Shown: positions 24,561 to 37,500 of the stretch, piece by piece
Layout: every line of letters begins with the position of its first letter
Numbering within the stretch: the first letter of the stretch is position 1
Source of the DNA: Phoronis australis
Lineage: Eukaryota; Phoronida; Phoronidae
Length of the DNA: 64,000 bases
Direction: 5' to 3'
Assembly: GCA_002633005.1 (NCBI GenBank)
Contig: NMRA01000011.1
Span: 1,797,238 to 1,861,237, forward strand
Position numbers and translations under genes: made by a program
The notes under the pieces: model-generated
What the model was told of the DNA's origin: nothing
Database searches by the model: none
What the model saw: only the letters and a program-made list of their open reading frames with translations

Positions 24561-27500
24561 AGTATCAACGGTTATTTTTCTCTCTTTATGAACATTCTCT
24601 TGAAAGTATTGTATGCAATTATATAAAAATTCTAGCATCGGTATTAGAAAGTACTAGGCTCTACCACATCACCTTCACACATATGAGCGAAAGTAGGAGC
24701 TATATTTTGAGGGGGAGTGAATCAAAGTAATTTGCCCAAACTTAGCCAGTGGGCCTCGAGCTATAGGAAGACATTTCGTGAAAACTTTCATCTCGCAATT
24801 TTCCTTGTTTTTGGATGACTGACTAAAGTGATTCTAATTAATTATTTTAAAAGTTCTCACTTTCAACTTGAGCATTTTCTTTAAAAACGAAGTTTATATG
24901 GATTATTGTGTAGGAGAGTAGTAGAGGGCGCTGCATACATAAGCACTGGTCAATCATAAACAAAGAAGCCCATTTCTGGTTCTTCACTGGGGTATATACA
25001 AATTACACAACTACCTCGAGCACGAGATTAAGAAATCTGTGGCAGATAGACAAAAGTAAAGTTCAAACGAGATTGTGTCACGCATCAGTTTTGTGAGAAT
25101 AGTAGTTGTATATACCTATTACACTATTAGTTTTGTACATTATTACTTCATTTTACAATGAACATCTCAATCACATTCCATTTTTCTAACTTGCTTAACT
25201 TAGCGCGAATCACCGCAAGCAAAATATTGTCCTAGATAAAAATATATTTCCACGCATAACATGCTTCACATTGTTTTTCGGTATATTTCTAGTAATGTAA
25301 TAATCAAATTGCGGTAGAATTTATCAGTCAAGTGTCCCCTAGAATTACGAAGTTTTATACATTATTTTCAGTTTATTTTGAAAAAAACGATGATGCCATG
25401 TTGAAAAGGCATCGTTTGAAAACACATGTAAATGATGTTGGTTGGTTTGTGCTCATTTTAATGAAAATGAAGTCGAAACAGTATTTTAACTTGTCTGGGA
25501 ACAGGATATTAAGTTGTTTTTGGTGCGAGTAATGAAAAGTGAAGTGAAATATCTGAAAGGCATAAAATAATGGAAGAACGCACAGAATAGGAAGGAAATT
25601 AGGCTCCACAGTTGATGTTTCTTTTGTATTTCAGCAACAATTCAAGTCATTTCAGCACGCACATCAATCAAAATTGTCAGCATAAGAAATTTGGCTGTTT
25701 GATATGACCTTTACAGAGGGCATGATTAATATGACCAACGGTATTGTAATTAATGAAACCGAACCAATCTTTATGAACTACAGATAAAAATATGACGGTG
25801 TTCAGGTACTTTTAAACCAGATTGGAGAATGCTTATAAAATACATTTTATTACCATGAAAATTTTAAAGAAAAATATCCCCGAAAACACAGGTTGCCACA
25901 ACTAAACAAAACAACGAATAAATAAATGGTATTAATACTTACTAAAAATAAAAACAATCAACTTTACAAGAAATTTCCATTACATCTTTAAAAACTTTAA
26001 GAATGTGAAAATACTGACCAAGGAGTAAAAATTAAAAATCCACTTATCTGGTAATAGTTCATCAATATTCAATGTTTTAGCCTATTACATGTCTCAATGA
26101 TCACGACATATCACAACTTTGTGCTCCATTTTACTTATATTTCCACTGTACTCACTCAAATTGTTTCAAACGCCGAATAACTCTGAATGACTTTTATTTC
26201 AATTATTTGAATTTGGAGGGAGGCCGGATGAGGGGGTCCAGAGAAGGTATTTGCTGGATGTGCCTTATTTTGACGACGCTGAATTTGTCTCTTTAATTGT
26301 TACATGTTTTATACCTGTTGTGATGTAGGGTGAGCATCTCTGGTAAAAGTTTACTAAAACAAATCCAACACAATTGAAGTCCACGTTTGTCATACTTTCT
26401 CCTACTCATTTGCCACACAGTTCAGTTGAAACACCTTGAAAACCTAAATTCATCTCTTGTTCATTTACATGTAATTGGTATTAAAGATGGTTTCTTATTT
26501 TATCACTACGTTGCAGGAAATCATTTTTAAAAGGCTATTTTACTAACATGTCCTATTTTGCTTGGTCAGTGTAACCAACAGTATTCATTTAAAAGCATGT
26601 GTTGGAATTTTCTAGACGATTTATTGTACACGGACTCTAAATTTCAAGAGTTTGTCAAATTCATTGGATAACTACACACAGCACCTTATCCACATTTGAA
26701 TGAGATGAAAAATGTCAATTGTCAGGTTTAAGCCGTTTTTAAAGCTCCTAGAGCTCAGGACCCATTGACAGCTCTTTGAAACGTTGTGTATTCAAATGAG
26801 GTGAGGATGAACAGACAAATAGCGAGCTATTTTTGGAACGTTACTTTTTGAAAGCCTTTTGATCAATTTGGAATCTTATTGTACTGGTACCAAAGCCATG
26901 CCAGTCAATTACTGCAAAAAGTGTAATTTAAAATAAAAAGAAATATATTACAGTAACCAGTGTTACTTGAATACCCAACCCCCTGGGATTATCAGTCACT
27001 TTAAACAAAATACATGAACAGGAATGCATAAACAATAAAGCTCAAAAATAATTAAGAAATTAAGTGAACAGAAAATTCCGCCGTCTATTAAAAGCACCTT
27101 CTTTATATCTAGCCATAACATTACATTTTTTCATAAAATAGTAAGCTTGTCTTCACAAAGTAACAGGTCGACATTCGGGAGAATAAGTGTGATTTTATTA
27201 AACAACAAAATTCTTAAATCTTCGTAAAAAGAAGAATGGCAAAGAAAATGAATTTCATCTTCAACAGCGTGCAAATTTCCAAGCAAACAAAATCTGTTTC
27301 AGAGATCTATGTTACACACATCCCAGATTCATTTTGAAGTGGGAAAATTCCAAAACAAAACTGTGATAAACGTTATCTATCGATATCAGACAGGAACTAA
27401 AGTAGTTTTCATTAAAAAAGATCCTTTTAAAATTTTGTCTACTGTTCTCAATTTTACAGAAAATCTGGGTGCAAGAATGGAGAATCCGTAATTTTGCTAT

Positions 27501-28294
27501 TTTATAGCTATGACCATAGTTAATAACTTCTGGACGTCCATCACAGTAGCGATAAATTATACAAAAAAAAAATGTTTTTAGTTCATGTGTCCAATAAAAG
27601 TACCATTCAACACCATCTTACAAAGCTTTTGAGTTTCATTTTTTGTGGTGGAAGGTTTTGTTTTGGTTTGTTAACAAGGCGATTTAGCGTTCATAATTGA
27701 ACATGATAAAACTATGAACCCAATGGAATTCACTCGTTACTTCAACGAACAGATTCACCGTCGGTAACTTGATGTACTCTAGTTCTCGAGCCGGCTTGAC
27801 TTACATTTAATTAGCGCTACGTGTGTCTTTTAAACTTATTATCGACTAGAATACACCTTCAAATACTTTCATATGATTACAAACGGCTTAGTCTGATCCT
27901 TAACATTCTTGACAATTCCTCTTCTTTTTCAGTCATGGAAGACGACATCACTGAATTCGCATTCCACCCAGTCGTCATAACGAGCAATTTTGGGTCATTT
28001 TGTTTGAATTAATTTTGGCGTGTACTGTACTTTCACTGAAGTCAATATGTTGATTTTTAGTCGCCACAAATGTGAAATATTCTCGACTACGCTTCAAAAA
28101 ATTACCGGAAATCATGCACATGCACAGATTGTTTTCATTTCCAAGGTGATACATGCACAATAAATAACGATAAATGAGCAATAAGTGTGTCTCAGTGACT
28201 AGTCTTTAACTTTCCATAACCTGTCGACATAATGCGGAGTTAGGGAGAGAGGGATTGCCCGATTTTTTTCTCTAGAGCGTTCTTTTTGTTTTAG
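24561..28294. other. A+T-rich sequence upstream of the CARD gene
   Basis: No coding exon I can support. At 27,934 a good acceptor (CTTCTTTTTCAG) precedes ATGGAAGACGACATCACTG, but no donor follows, so I do not call it. The 5' untranslated exon and promoter of the CARD gene should lie here or further left, because the first coding exon itself starts at a splice acceptor. Confidence 0.4.
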
Positions 28295-28534
28295 GTCGAA
28301 CCATCACTTTCAACTGTATGCAAAATGGACGAAGCAGACTCCCAGAGACTTAAACACAACAGGACAGCCTTACTGAGCAATGTGGACCCAAATGGCGGTA
28401 TCATCGACTATTTGATCGAAAAGGACATTTTAACTGACAACGATAACGAAAGATTACGCCAGGAAAGAACACCCACAGACAAAACACGACTACTTATTGA
28501 AACTTTACCCAAGAGAGGGAAAAGGGCGTTTCCG
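28295..28534 (+). CDS. CARD exon 1: start codon and most of the CARD
   Basis: Acceptor TTTTTGTTTTAG at 28,294, a short leader, ATG at 28,325, 70 codons, donor CCG/GTAGAT in phase 0. The protein starts MDEADSQRLKHNRTAL, continues IIDYLIEKDILTDNDNERLR and ends LIETLPKRGKRAFP. The pattern LK-NR--L, L-EKDI-T and LLPKRG--AF is that of caspase-2 and CRADD/RAIDD CARDs, including the basic and acidic surfaces used for CARD-CARD pairing. The ATG is taken as the start because it opens the CARD and nothing usable lies in frame upstream within the exon. The acceptor before it means at least one 5' untranslated exon is further upstream. Confidence 0.88.
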
Positions 28535-31500
28535 GTAGATGCATGTTAGGTTTCATCTGTCTCCTCACGAAAGCAGACTGAGCGATATTTAGTAGCTCTT
28601 GCAATGCCATTAGTTATCCAGTTTCTCACAATGCGCCACCTGTCGAGTATTTGTAGAGTCAAGAGTTTTGTTTAAATTTCGCGACTGTCACAACAATAGA
28701 GCGGTAAAATAAAATAAACACTTCTTGTATTCGATGATTAGATTGTGGTTGGAATGGAACGCATACTAATTGTTTTAGATTGATTAAACGCCTTCATGTT
28801 TATTAATCTCAGTTGGCCATTTCAAGCTGTATATCGACCCTGTTTAGCAGTCAGAGTTGAGCTGAAACCGAAGTACTTCAGGGTTCAAAACTTTTCCACT
28901 CTACGTGTAACCAGATCTTGAACTGCTATCGGATGAGCCTGCAACACAAGTCACCGACAATGAGTACTGATGTACAATTTTCGAATCAGTAATTATATAG
29001 AGTTGGATAGTCCCAATGAACTCTCAAGCGTTTTCTTGAGGGTTTCCTTGTTTTTGTTGGTAATGAAAATAGAATCCTATCAGGGTTTGGAATGAGATGA
29101 GACTGATTTTACGAGACTAAAGTGCCTAATTCGATTTTTGATTTTAACTAAACATGACGAAATGAAGATTTAACTCACACTGTAAGTTGTCAAGTCATTG
29201 CTAACGAAATTTACCTACGTATCAGTTTCCAATGTTTCCTCATTTTATTCCACCCTTTCTTTTTTCATTCCACCACGTCCTCCTCGATTCTTTCCACTCG
29301 TCATTCATTCCCTTTGTTCCACGTTCACCACCCTTCTTCCTTCATTCAACGCTTTTCGCCTCAAGCTTCATTTCTTTCATTTCCTCATCATTCCGTGTCT
29401 TTTTTCCTTCTCCATTCCCTACGGTCCTCCTCAATTGCCTCCCCCCGCCACCATCCGCACCTTCCTTCCTCTCCCTTAATCCAAAATTGTTCTAGCTGGA
29501 AGGACGACACGTTCTTTATATCTGTCTGATATCCACTCTTCGTATATTTGAATACCTGTTTTTTAGGTTTTTCTAGAGGCTCTCAAACGTTATCAACAGG
29601 AATATGTTTATGACCTGCTTATGAGCGGTAAGTCATTCAAAAACTTATCATGCCGCTTACATGTACATTAAAAACGCAGATTTAACGGACTAAAGTGTTT
29701 TTCACCTTTTACAGTTATTGCAGTTCTTCTCTCACTATTCTAAACACGTTTGTTTTACAGACGGAAGTCCTCCACCATCTATCGCCTCGAGTATTAAGCA
29801 ACATATTTTTTCTTCAGGTAAGTCAGCTTAATGTGCAGGAGCGTCGTTTACATAAATAGTAAGAACAACCCTAACAATAGTACTCGGATAACCGAAGCTA
29901 GAAAGCAAAAACAAAAAGGTAATCAATTAATTTGAGCCAAGGCGGTACCCTTGCGCTACTTAAAAGTTGAATTTTCTTTTTAGAACAATGTGACATCATT
30001 TCTAGAATCTATAAATCTACATGCACCGGCCTCTAACCTATTTAAATAGGGTCAACCCGGATTAGAACAGCGACACTCAAATCTTGCTGTACACGTACAT
30101 GTATTTACCCGCAATGCCGTAAACATCTGTCAGCCAAATTTGCAGCCTTGTTTTCGTGACATTTGAGCTTCACATGTTATTTGCTGTTGTCTGATTCTTT
30201 ACAAGTTATTCTCGAAGTACAGTGTGTTACTGCTGTGCTGTGCGCTGCAACTCCGACGTGAGAAAGTTAGACAAAATGTAAAAATTCCCGTGGATGTGTG
30301 ATGTGAAGTTGTTCGACTTTCCAACATCAATGAGAGACACGAAAATGTGCCTGACTTCCCAAACGACATTACGCAAGTTCTTGTCTCCGAAAAATGATAG
30401 TGCTTCCGTCGTGTAAACCAAGAGGGCCATATTGGGACGAAGTTAGGTCGATGATTTCTTCTGTCGTCTTCAGATAATACAGCGTTCTGTGAAGTATCTA
30501 TAAAACGCTAATCAGTTCGGACCCAGATGTTGAGTGGGCAACTGCCGTTCGACTCCGTCGGACAGAAACTTCTCGAGAGCTGCCGCTAGGACACCCGCCC
30601 CCGCCCGACGCCTCCTTCCCAATAGTTCCCGCGAAGGAAAAGCGCCTGGTTCTGTGGCTTCAAATCCACGGCGTGTTTTTTTTTTTCTCTTTGTCTCAAT
30701 GAGTCGTGGCCTCAGTCGACCAGTCGAAGCCGAACACAATTCGGAGGTATTTGTCCGCGGCCTGCGATTACCGTTTACTACGCCTTCTAGGTCGCGTGCT
30801 CAATATTCGGAGACGAGAGAATTCAAAGAAACTATGTCAAAGTTGAATAACTTTAGGAGAGAAGTGAAGGGGCGGCCTCGGTATTTTATGCTTACCCGTT
30901 CGCCGCCGCGTAGACGTAACCTGTGTGCTGCGGTCGCGTGCTTCGACATATAGAGAGACCTACTACGAATTCACGATGACGAGGTGAGAGTTCCTCGCTT
31001 ATTCTTCCCGTTAAAAGTACTTTTATATCAGAGGTAAGTGGCCAAGATCTTAGCCTTTATTTCAGTCTTTAGTGCATTGCCATAGATACATGTAAATAAA
31101 CTTTTTGACCACGTTTTGTAAAAAGCGAACCGATGCCCATACAGTCACGCCGGGGTTTTCCTTTGTCTCCGGCGTAGGCTAAACTAGCTACTAGTCCACA
31201 GAGTCAACTGTTTAAAAGTTTCGCGTTTCCCGTTTTAATCAATCAGTTTGGTGTTAAGTCCTGATGTGGAATCAGTCGTGCTGCGGAATAGTATGGTCAT
31301 AAAAAGTACACAGTCATCACATTTTTACATTTTGGGTTTAAATTGAATTGTAAACAAAGACAGTTTCAAGTCAGGTCAGGTGTTAATGTTTATCTGGGTC
31401 AACCTTTTGCCACGTTGGACTGGTACAGGATGACATAATCCCACTGGGAACTTTCTTTCAATAAATAAAATTTTCAAGTTATCAAATAAGTTTGATCACG

Positions 31501-34500
31501 TCAAGAATCGCATTCACGTGTGACAATTTCCTGCTATTGTGTGTGTCATGCCAAATATTAGTCAGTGAAAATCCAAACCTGTCAGAAGAACCCAACTGAA
31601 CTCGACCTGACAGGCATTCTTTGATATGGGCAAAAGAGCCCGTATGTTGCAGGTTACTCAAACCTGATGGAAGCACCCGCAAACTTACCCAGAATTCAGT
31701 AGCGCTAGGACTTTGTTGAAAATCAAGACTTCGCAAGATTACGTGGGATGTTGCTACGTACGAGAACGCGTGATTTTGGCTACATTTTTGCGAGGTCCTA
31801 GCATTACTGAACTCTACCGTGTTGAATCGACATGTTAAAGCTGGTCGTGGAGAACACTGATGTATCAAAATGACTCCCAAGCATAATTGATTGTTGTTTT
31901 TCTTTTCTCTTTTACAGTTACCGGTGTTTATGAAAAAAACAATTAACCCAAGATTGGGAATGCCTTTTTGCAAATAATTTTTCGATTATTGGTTGAAAAC
32001 TTCATCTTTATAAATGAAAAAGAGGAAGCAAAGAATTTTATTGGACTACCTACCAACACTAATCCTCCATGAACCCAATCGAACATTGTCTGAATATCTG
32101 CGCGCAATACACGTTCAGGTACCGGATACGTCGAAAGAGGTGTGCGGTTAAACTCCATTTGCTGGAACACAGTGTGAGACATGTGTACCACAGAAGCTGT
32201 TGTATTCTACATTCCAAGGCCACTGCACTTCGGTTTGCCACATTATTTTCGCACAGCATTCCGACCTATTGCTCTACTGTGACGGGATCAGCACTAAGCT
32301 AATTTGATTGAGGACTTTGTTCACTACAGCTAAACATGTGAAGCGTATGTTCACAAATAGATCTGTACATGTGAATTTGAGGTATGGTAATAAAGACCCA
32401 TTGTGTGTATGTACTTCGTGGTATTACCATCATCACATTGTGTTCGATGAAAGAAACGGGCGTTTGACAAAGAATGAAATGCTATAAACAAAAGATTGGA
32501 TGGCAATAGAAAATAGTACCTTAACGCATTGATAACATCACAGCTTTTAGGTGATATTTTTGTTGCCTAACTCAAGCATGTATCCCCAGGACCACTCCCC
32601 ATGCAGTGGCGGATCTACGTTTTCAGTAAGGGGGGTAGGATTCCTGCAAAGGTCGAATCCGAAACGCGTGACACCGAGCGGGGGGTGGGGGTAAACCCTC
32701 CTCCCGTGTATGACAACTTTTTGTTTTTGTAGCCAAACAGTGAAATTTCCATGCATCCTGGTACGTTTCTGGCACTTAACATGTCCCTGGAGTTTTTCTT
32801 AAGATGATTAAAACCCTTCCCGATTTCGTCACATGAACTTGGCTCATAAGTTTCGTGAAACCATATTTGTGCACATCTGGGTATGAGTCACACAACCAGC
32901 AAAACATCTGCGTACACACACCTTTTTAGCATACGAAAAAGTGTGGTGTGTATACAGGGGCTTAGACAACTACCAAATATCCAAGAGCATAAGGAGTACC
33001 GACGGGGTGTAAAAACTTGAATATCAGATGATCGCAACAGCCTCAAGCTGTTTAAGAACGAAGACCTGAACTGTTAGTCCGGAAATAAACATGTGTTCTG
33101 TCTCGTTACGAAACAAACTGGCGAACGATGGTGCTCTCAGCTCATATTCTATTATTAAAAGCGACACTAAATAATTAAGTATCACTTTATTAAGCTGAAT
33201 CACGTTGACAACAATTGAAAAACGTCAAATGTATCATGAAACAAATCATCTGAAAACAGTTTCACGAAACCAAAACATTCTATTCACCGTGGTGAAAATA
33301 TATATACAGGAGCAGTTTGCAGAGGGACCAGTTGTACACTGAGAGTACACAAAAACTCTGGCCAGGTCCGTCACGAGACCAAAAGTACATCTGTGCTTAT
33401 TATCCCTATGAAAATAGTCGATCTGTCGCGGGACCAAACAGTACTGGCTGAGTTAAATAGTTTTACAAAGCACACTTTGGTAAAAAACATCGTAAGACTT
33501 ATTCGCCGAGGGACCAGACAATACACTAAAACTCAATAGCTACACAAATCAAGCTGGCCTGGTCCGTCACGAGGCCTAAAGCGTACTTTGCAAAAAAAAT
33601 TAAATTGAAAACTTCTCTCTAGACACTTTTTAATCCCAGTGGTTGCTCATACGTGTAGTTTACACATCTGGTGGTCAACTGCTGCGAGAGGTTGTCTAGG
33701 AAGGGTTTTTCCACCGTTCTGTAGTACTCACTGGAAGAAACAAGTATTGAATACAAATTTAACTACTCGCTACGTGAAATAGATTTTGGATATGAAGCAG
33801 ATGGACTCAAGTGAAAATACGAACCAGAATCAGTTTCTGTGCGCTCGTAGACCCTCTGCTGTACTGGGTAAATTTGGCATGTCCAAAAATAGTTTCTATT
33901 TCGTTTTCATTGTACACGGGCATAAAAAACCGACATTATTACAAACTTGTAGAATTATAACTTACTACTGGGTGTTTCTTCAGGAACGTTGTTATCTTTC
34001 TGTTGTCTAGACTGCCGAGGAATCTGTACATCGGATCCAATGGGTTGCTCCTCTTGGAACCATTCTACCCAGACATCTTCGACGTTTGCTCCCAACACTT
34101 GCTCTTCGTCAACTGCTGTGTCAATGAGCTTGTACGCCTTTACAATGTCAGCATCTCGTTTCGCAGTTCAGTTGGCACTAAGCCCCCTGAGGTTACCAAG
34201 TCCATTCAAAAAACTTACAGCATGCGCAACTAAATTTGATCCGTTCATCATGGACTACTTCAAACCTTGACGATGTATCACAGGACCCATTTGCATCTCT
34301 GCAATTTTTGAAATAAACGTCCCAATGCCTGAACGCTTGAAACCCGAAGTACTAACATCAAATAAATGTCTATGGGCAAGGGCGTTTCGTCGGGTGGGCT
34401 TTTCTGCGGAAATTCCCAGTATAGAAAACGGCAGTGGTGATTATTGCAGGAAGAAAGACGGTAGGTGTTGAGATCGGCACTACGGCTCCTTAGGAGGCCT

Positions 34501-37500
34501 ATTGAACATCTCACGATTCCCGCAAGACTTTGTTGTGAAAATACAGCCTCCCCGCAATTTTTGGTACTGTACACTGTTCGCGAATGCGGTCACTTTGTCA
34601 ATGTGTGTGCCCCCGTGGTCATTCCTTGTATAGACATAACCTGTTAGAATGCATCTTCAAACAGACTCGCGACCAGACCACGGCGACCGCCACAATAGCA
34701 GTTCATCGGAAAACGATTTTTTTTTCAAAAGTATTACATGTACATGTACACTGTATGATATTGCGCAAGACAACTTTACTATACACCAGTCAAATTCGAG
34801 TTACAAACGTGTGGGGTGTAATAGGATGACACGGTATGGCAGATGAGGTAAAAACACTGCACGACAATTCGCCTGAATATCAGGGTTGCGGCACCACAGT
34901 ATTTCCCCTAATCAAATCAAAACATATCTTAGAGTAAAGAAACTATAGTTACCTAAAGAAATCAGCTATAGAGCTGTTCTTTCAGTGGTGGATCCATCTG
35001 CAATGCTCGGCTACTTCAGAAGTGTCGACGGAAGCGCGCGCACAATTGAACTCCGGGGTTTTGCCGATGAGCCACGAAGACTCGAAAAGCGTTGATTTTC
35101 ATAACAGTAATTCACAATCCAAAAAACTATATTTTCAGAGTGAACCCCCCGCTCATTTTTTCCAAGTTGATTTACTTGGTGCCGTTTTTGTTTTGCTGGA
35201 CACGTTTTTTTTAATTTTTGGGTCCTGGCCCGAGGGGGGGTTTAAACCCCCTGAACCCCCTCCCCGTAGATCCGCCACTGCCCATGTGTAGCTCAAACCC
35301 GGCTAAATCTGATTCCCTTACGCTAGGTGGTAACCGTGCGAACTACGGATTTCAGCTAGTGTGATAATGAATGGAACTTTTTGGCACACGTGGGAATTGA
35401 AACATAGGTCTTTCGGTTGTCAGTTCAGCGTTCTCGCCACTAGAAAGTAAACATTTTGTCAAGAGGAACGACCAATATTGCGGACGTATCTGCAGTATGG
35501 ATTGTTCATTCATTTAAGCTGCACAGCTAGGAGTACAGATGCAGGTCTAGGCAATGCACGCATCTATAAAAACCTGAATACACATATTTGGTGACCAACG
35601 ACATATTTTAGACAAAATACATTGTAGCACGAATAACCAAAGAGGGCAATCGTCTGTTGGTTTGCTGATCCCATTACCCTGTTAAAATGTTCGGCTTCAA
35701 AAGGGTGTGTGCAAAATATTTGTTGTAATCTGCATATAATTATTATGTTTTCAGAGAGAAAAGTAGCACCTGCCAAGGAAGGTAAGATTGATGCTCTGTT
35801 GATAATTGACAATACCGAAAAACAAAGTAAGTAACAGACAAAGGAATCTCATGTACCCCAAAATTCTTGTAAGCTAGGTTAGCCAATGCTTCGTGGTTTA
35901 ACGGCACGTTTATATCACCATATTCTAAGTTCTGGGATACTAATGTATTCCTTCAGTTTAGAAGACGAAAACCGTACATGTATATGTAGGTTACGATAAC
36001 AATATCTATATATTCAATAATATCTACTAACATGTTACAACGAAATTTAATATCAACGCACGGATACATTGAAAGGAAAAATGCACCATTTATGCCAACA
36101 AACACATTCGCAAATATATAATTATTTAAAAAGAATACTGTTATAATGTATTCTATAGCAGAGTTTTAATTTCTGCTAACGATAAGGACCTGAAAAACAG
36201 TCTTTCCACAAAACTTTTCGGGAGCCTCAGTTCTAACTTTGTGCATGTATTCGTAACTGGGACAATTGCATCCTTTTTAGTGAACAATTTCGTCGCAACA
36301 CAAACAACCACATCACGAGACAGTAGAAACATTCTGTCCATATTTTTCAGAATCTTGTTGCTTGCTTGTTTTTGTGGTACTTATTTTACGTGTAGAAATC
36401 GTTCTTTAAGTTTCTAACTGCTCACCATCAACCTTTGCATCACTTGTCGGCATTATATATGTGCCGTGACGATAATCAACGTCTGCCTGGTGTTCAACTA
36501 ATGTGAAAACTAATAGTAACAAGACAAAATATTATGCAACACAAATAAGCAAAGAGAACAATCGTCTGTTGGTTTTTTAATCTCATTATCGTGTTAAAAT
36601 TTTCAGCTTCTAAAGAGTTTATGCAAAATGTTTGTTGTAATCTGCATGTAATATTTATGTTTTCAGAGAACAAAATAGCTCCTGCCAAGGAAGGTAAGAC
36701 TGATAATCTGTTGATAATTGACAACAACTAATAACAAAGTAAGTAACAGACAAACGAACCTCATTTACGCCAACAATCTTTATAAGCTTCCAAATGGTCA
36801 GCCAATGCACCGTGACGCAACCGCACGTTTATATCATTATATCATTAGTGTTGAGGTACTTTTGTATTCCTTCAGACTACAAGGCGAAAACTTTATCGGT
36901 CGATTTCATAAAGGTGGTTTAAGGTTATAGCTGGTTTAAACTGGTGTTAGATCATGTTTAAAGAAAATCTGCATTTTATAAAGGTGGTTTAACTTTAAGA
37001 CCACTTGTCTAGTAAAACCTGGTTTCACTCCTGTTTAGACCTGGTCTAAATCAGTTTTCAATTCACCAACTAGGTCTATATTCCTTAGACCTGTATTGAG
37101 ATCTTAAACCAGGTTTAATTTTAGACTTGGCCAGACCCAGGTTTAATACTGTTAAATATGTTAAACTTGCGTGACGTAGGTGCAACCGAATAATGCCGAG
37201 GTGTGCGTATACGACGCAGTTTTAAAGCGAGAATGGGCTATTTTCAATATTCAGTTTGACGACGACAAAAGATCAAACGCAGCCGGGGCGGATTTAGGAT
37301 TTTTAAAGGGGGTGGGGTCAGTCATGGATTTTTTAAAAGGGAGGACCAAGTCGACAATGTTAAAATCATAGATTTGATATCACTAAAACCGAGGGAAAGG
37401 GGGGGCGGACCCTCTGACCCCTTGGATCCGCCTATGCGTAAACCAGTACGCGTTAGAGAGAGTCCTTCGAAATCCTCGGGATACTAGTGATTGAGCAGGG

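Noticed and set aside
27934-28012. ATG-containing segment after a good acceptor just upstream of the CARD exon
   Set aside because: No donor follows and the frame ends at TAA; it cannot be joined to the CARD exon.
29198-29529. Three open frames rich in Ser, Phe and Pro before CARD exon 2
   Set aside because: The tract is almost pure pyrimidine, so stops are rare in every frame; no splice logic or known pattern.
30499-30960. Ribosomal RNA or rDNA spacer fragment
   Set aside because: GC-rich composition suggested it, but I could match no conserved rRNA segment on either strand.
35564-36727. Similar minus-strand frames in each copy of the microexon duplication
   Set aside because: They are antisense readings of the duplicated intron; substitutions between copies do not favour the minus frame and splice sites support the plus strand.
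36901-36990. CRISPR-like array, because AAACCTGGTTT motifs recur
   Set aside because: Spacing is irregular, the motifs are short and degenerate, and the DNA is eukaryotic.
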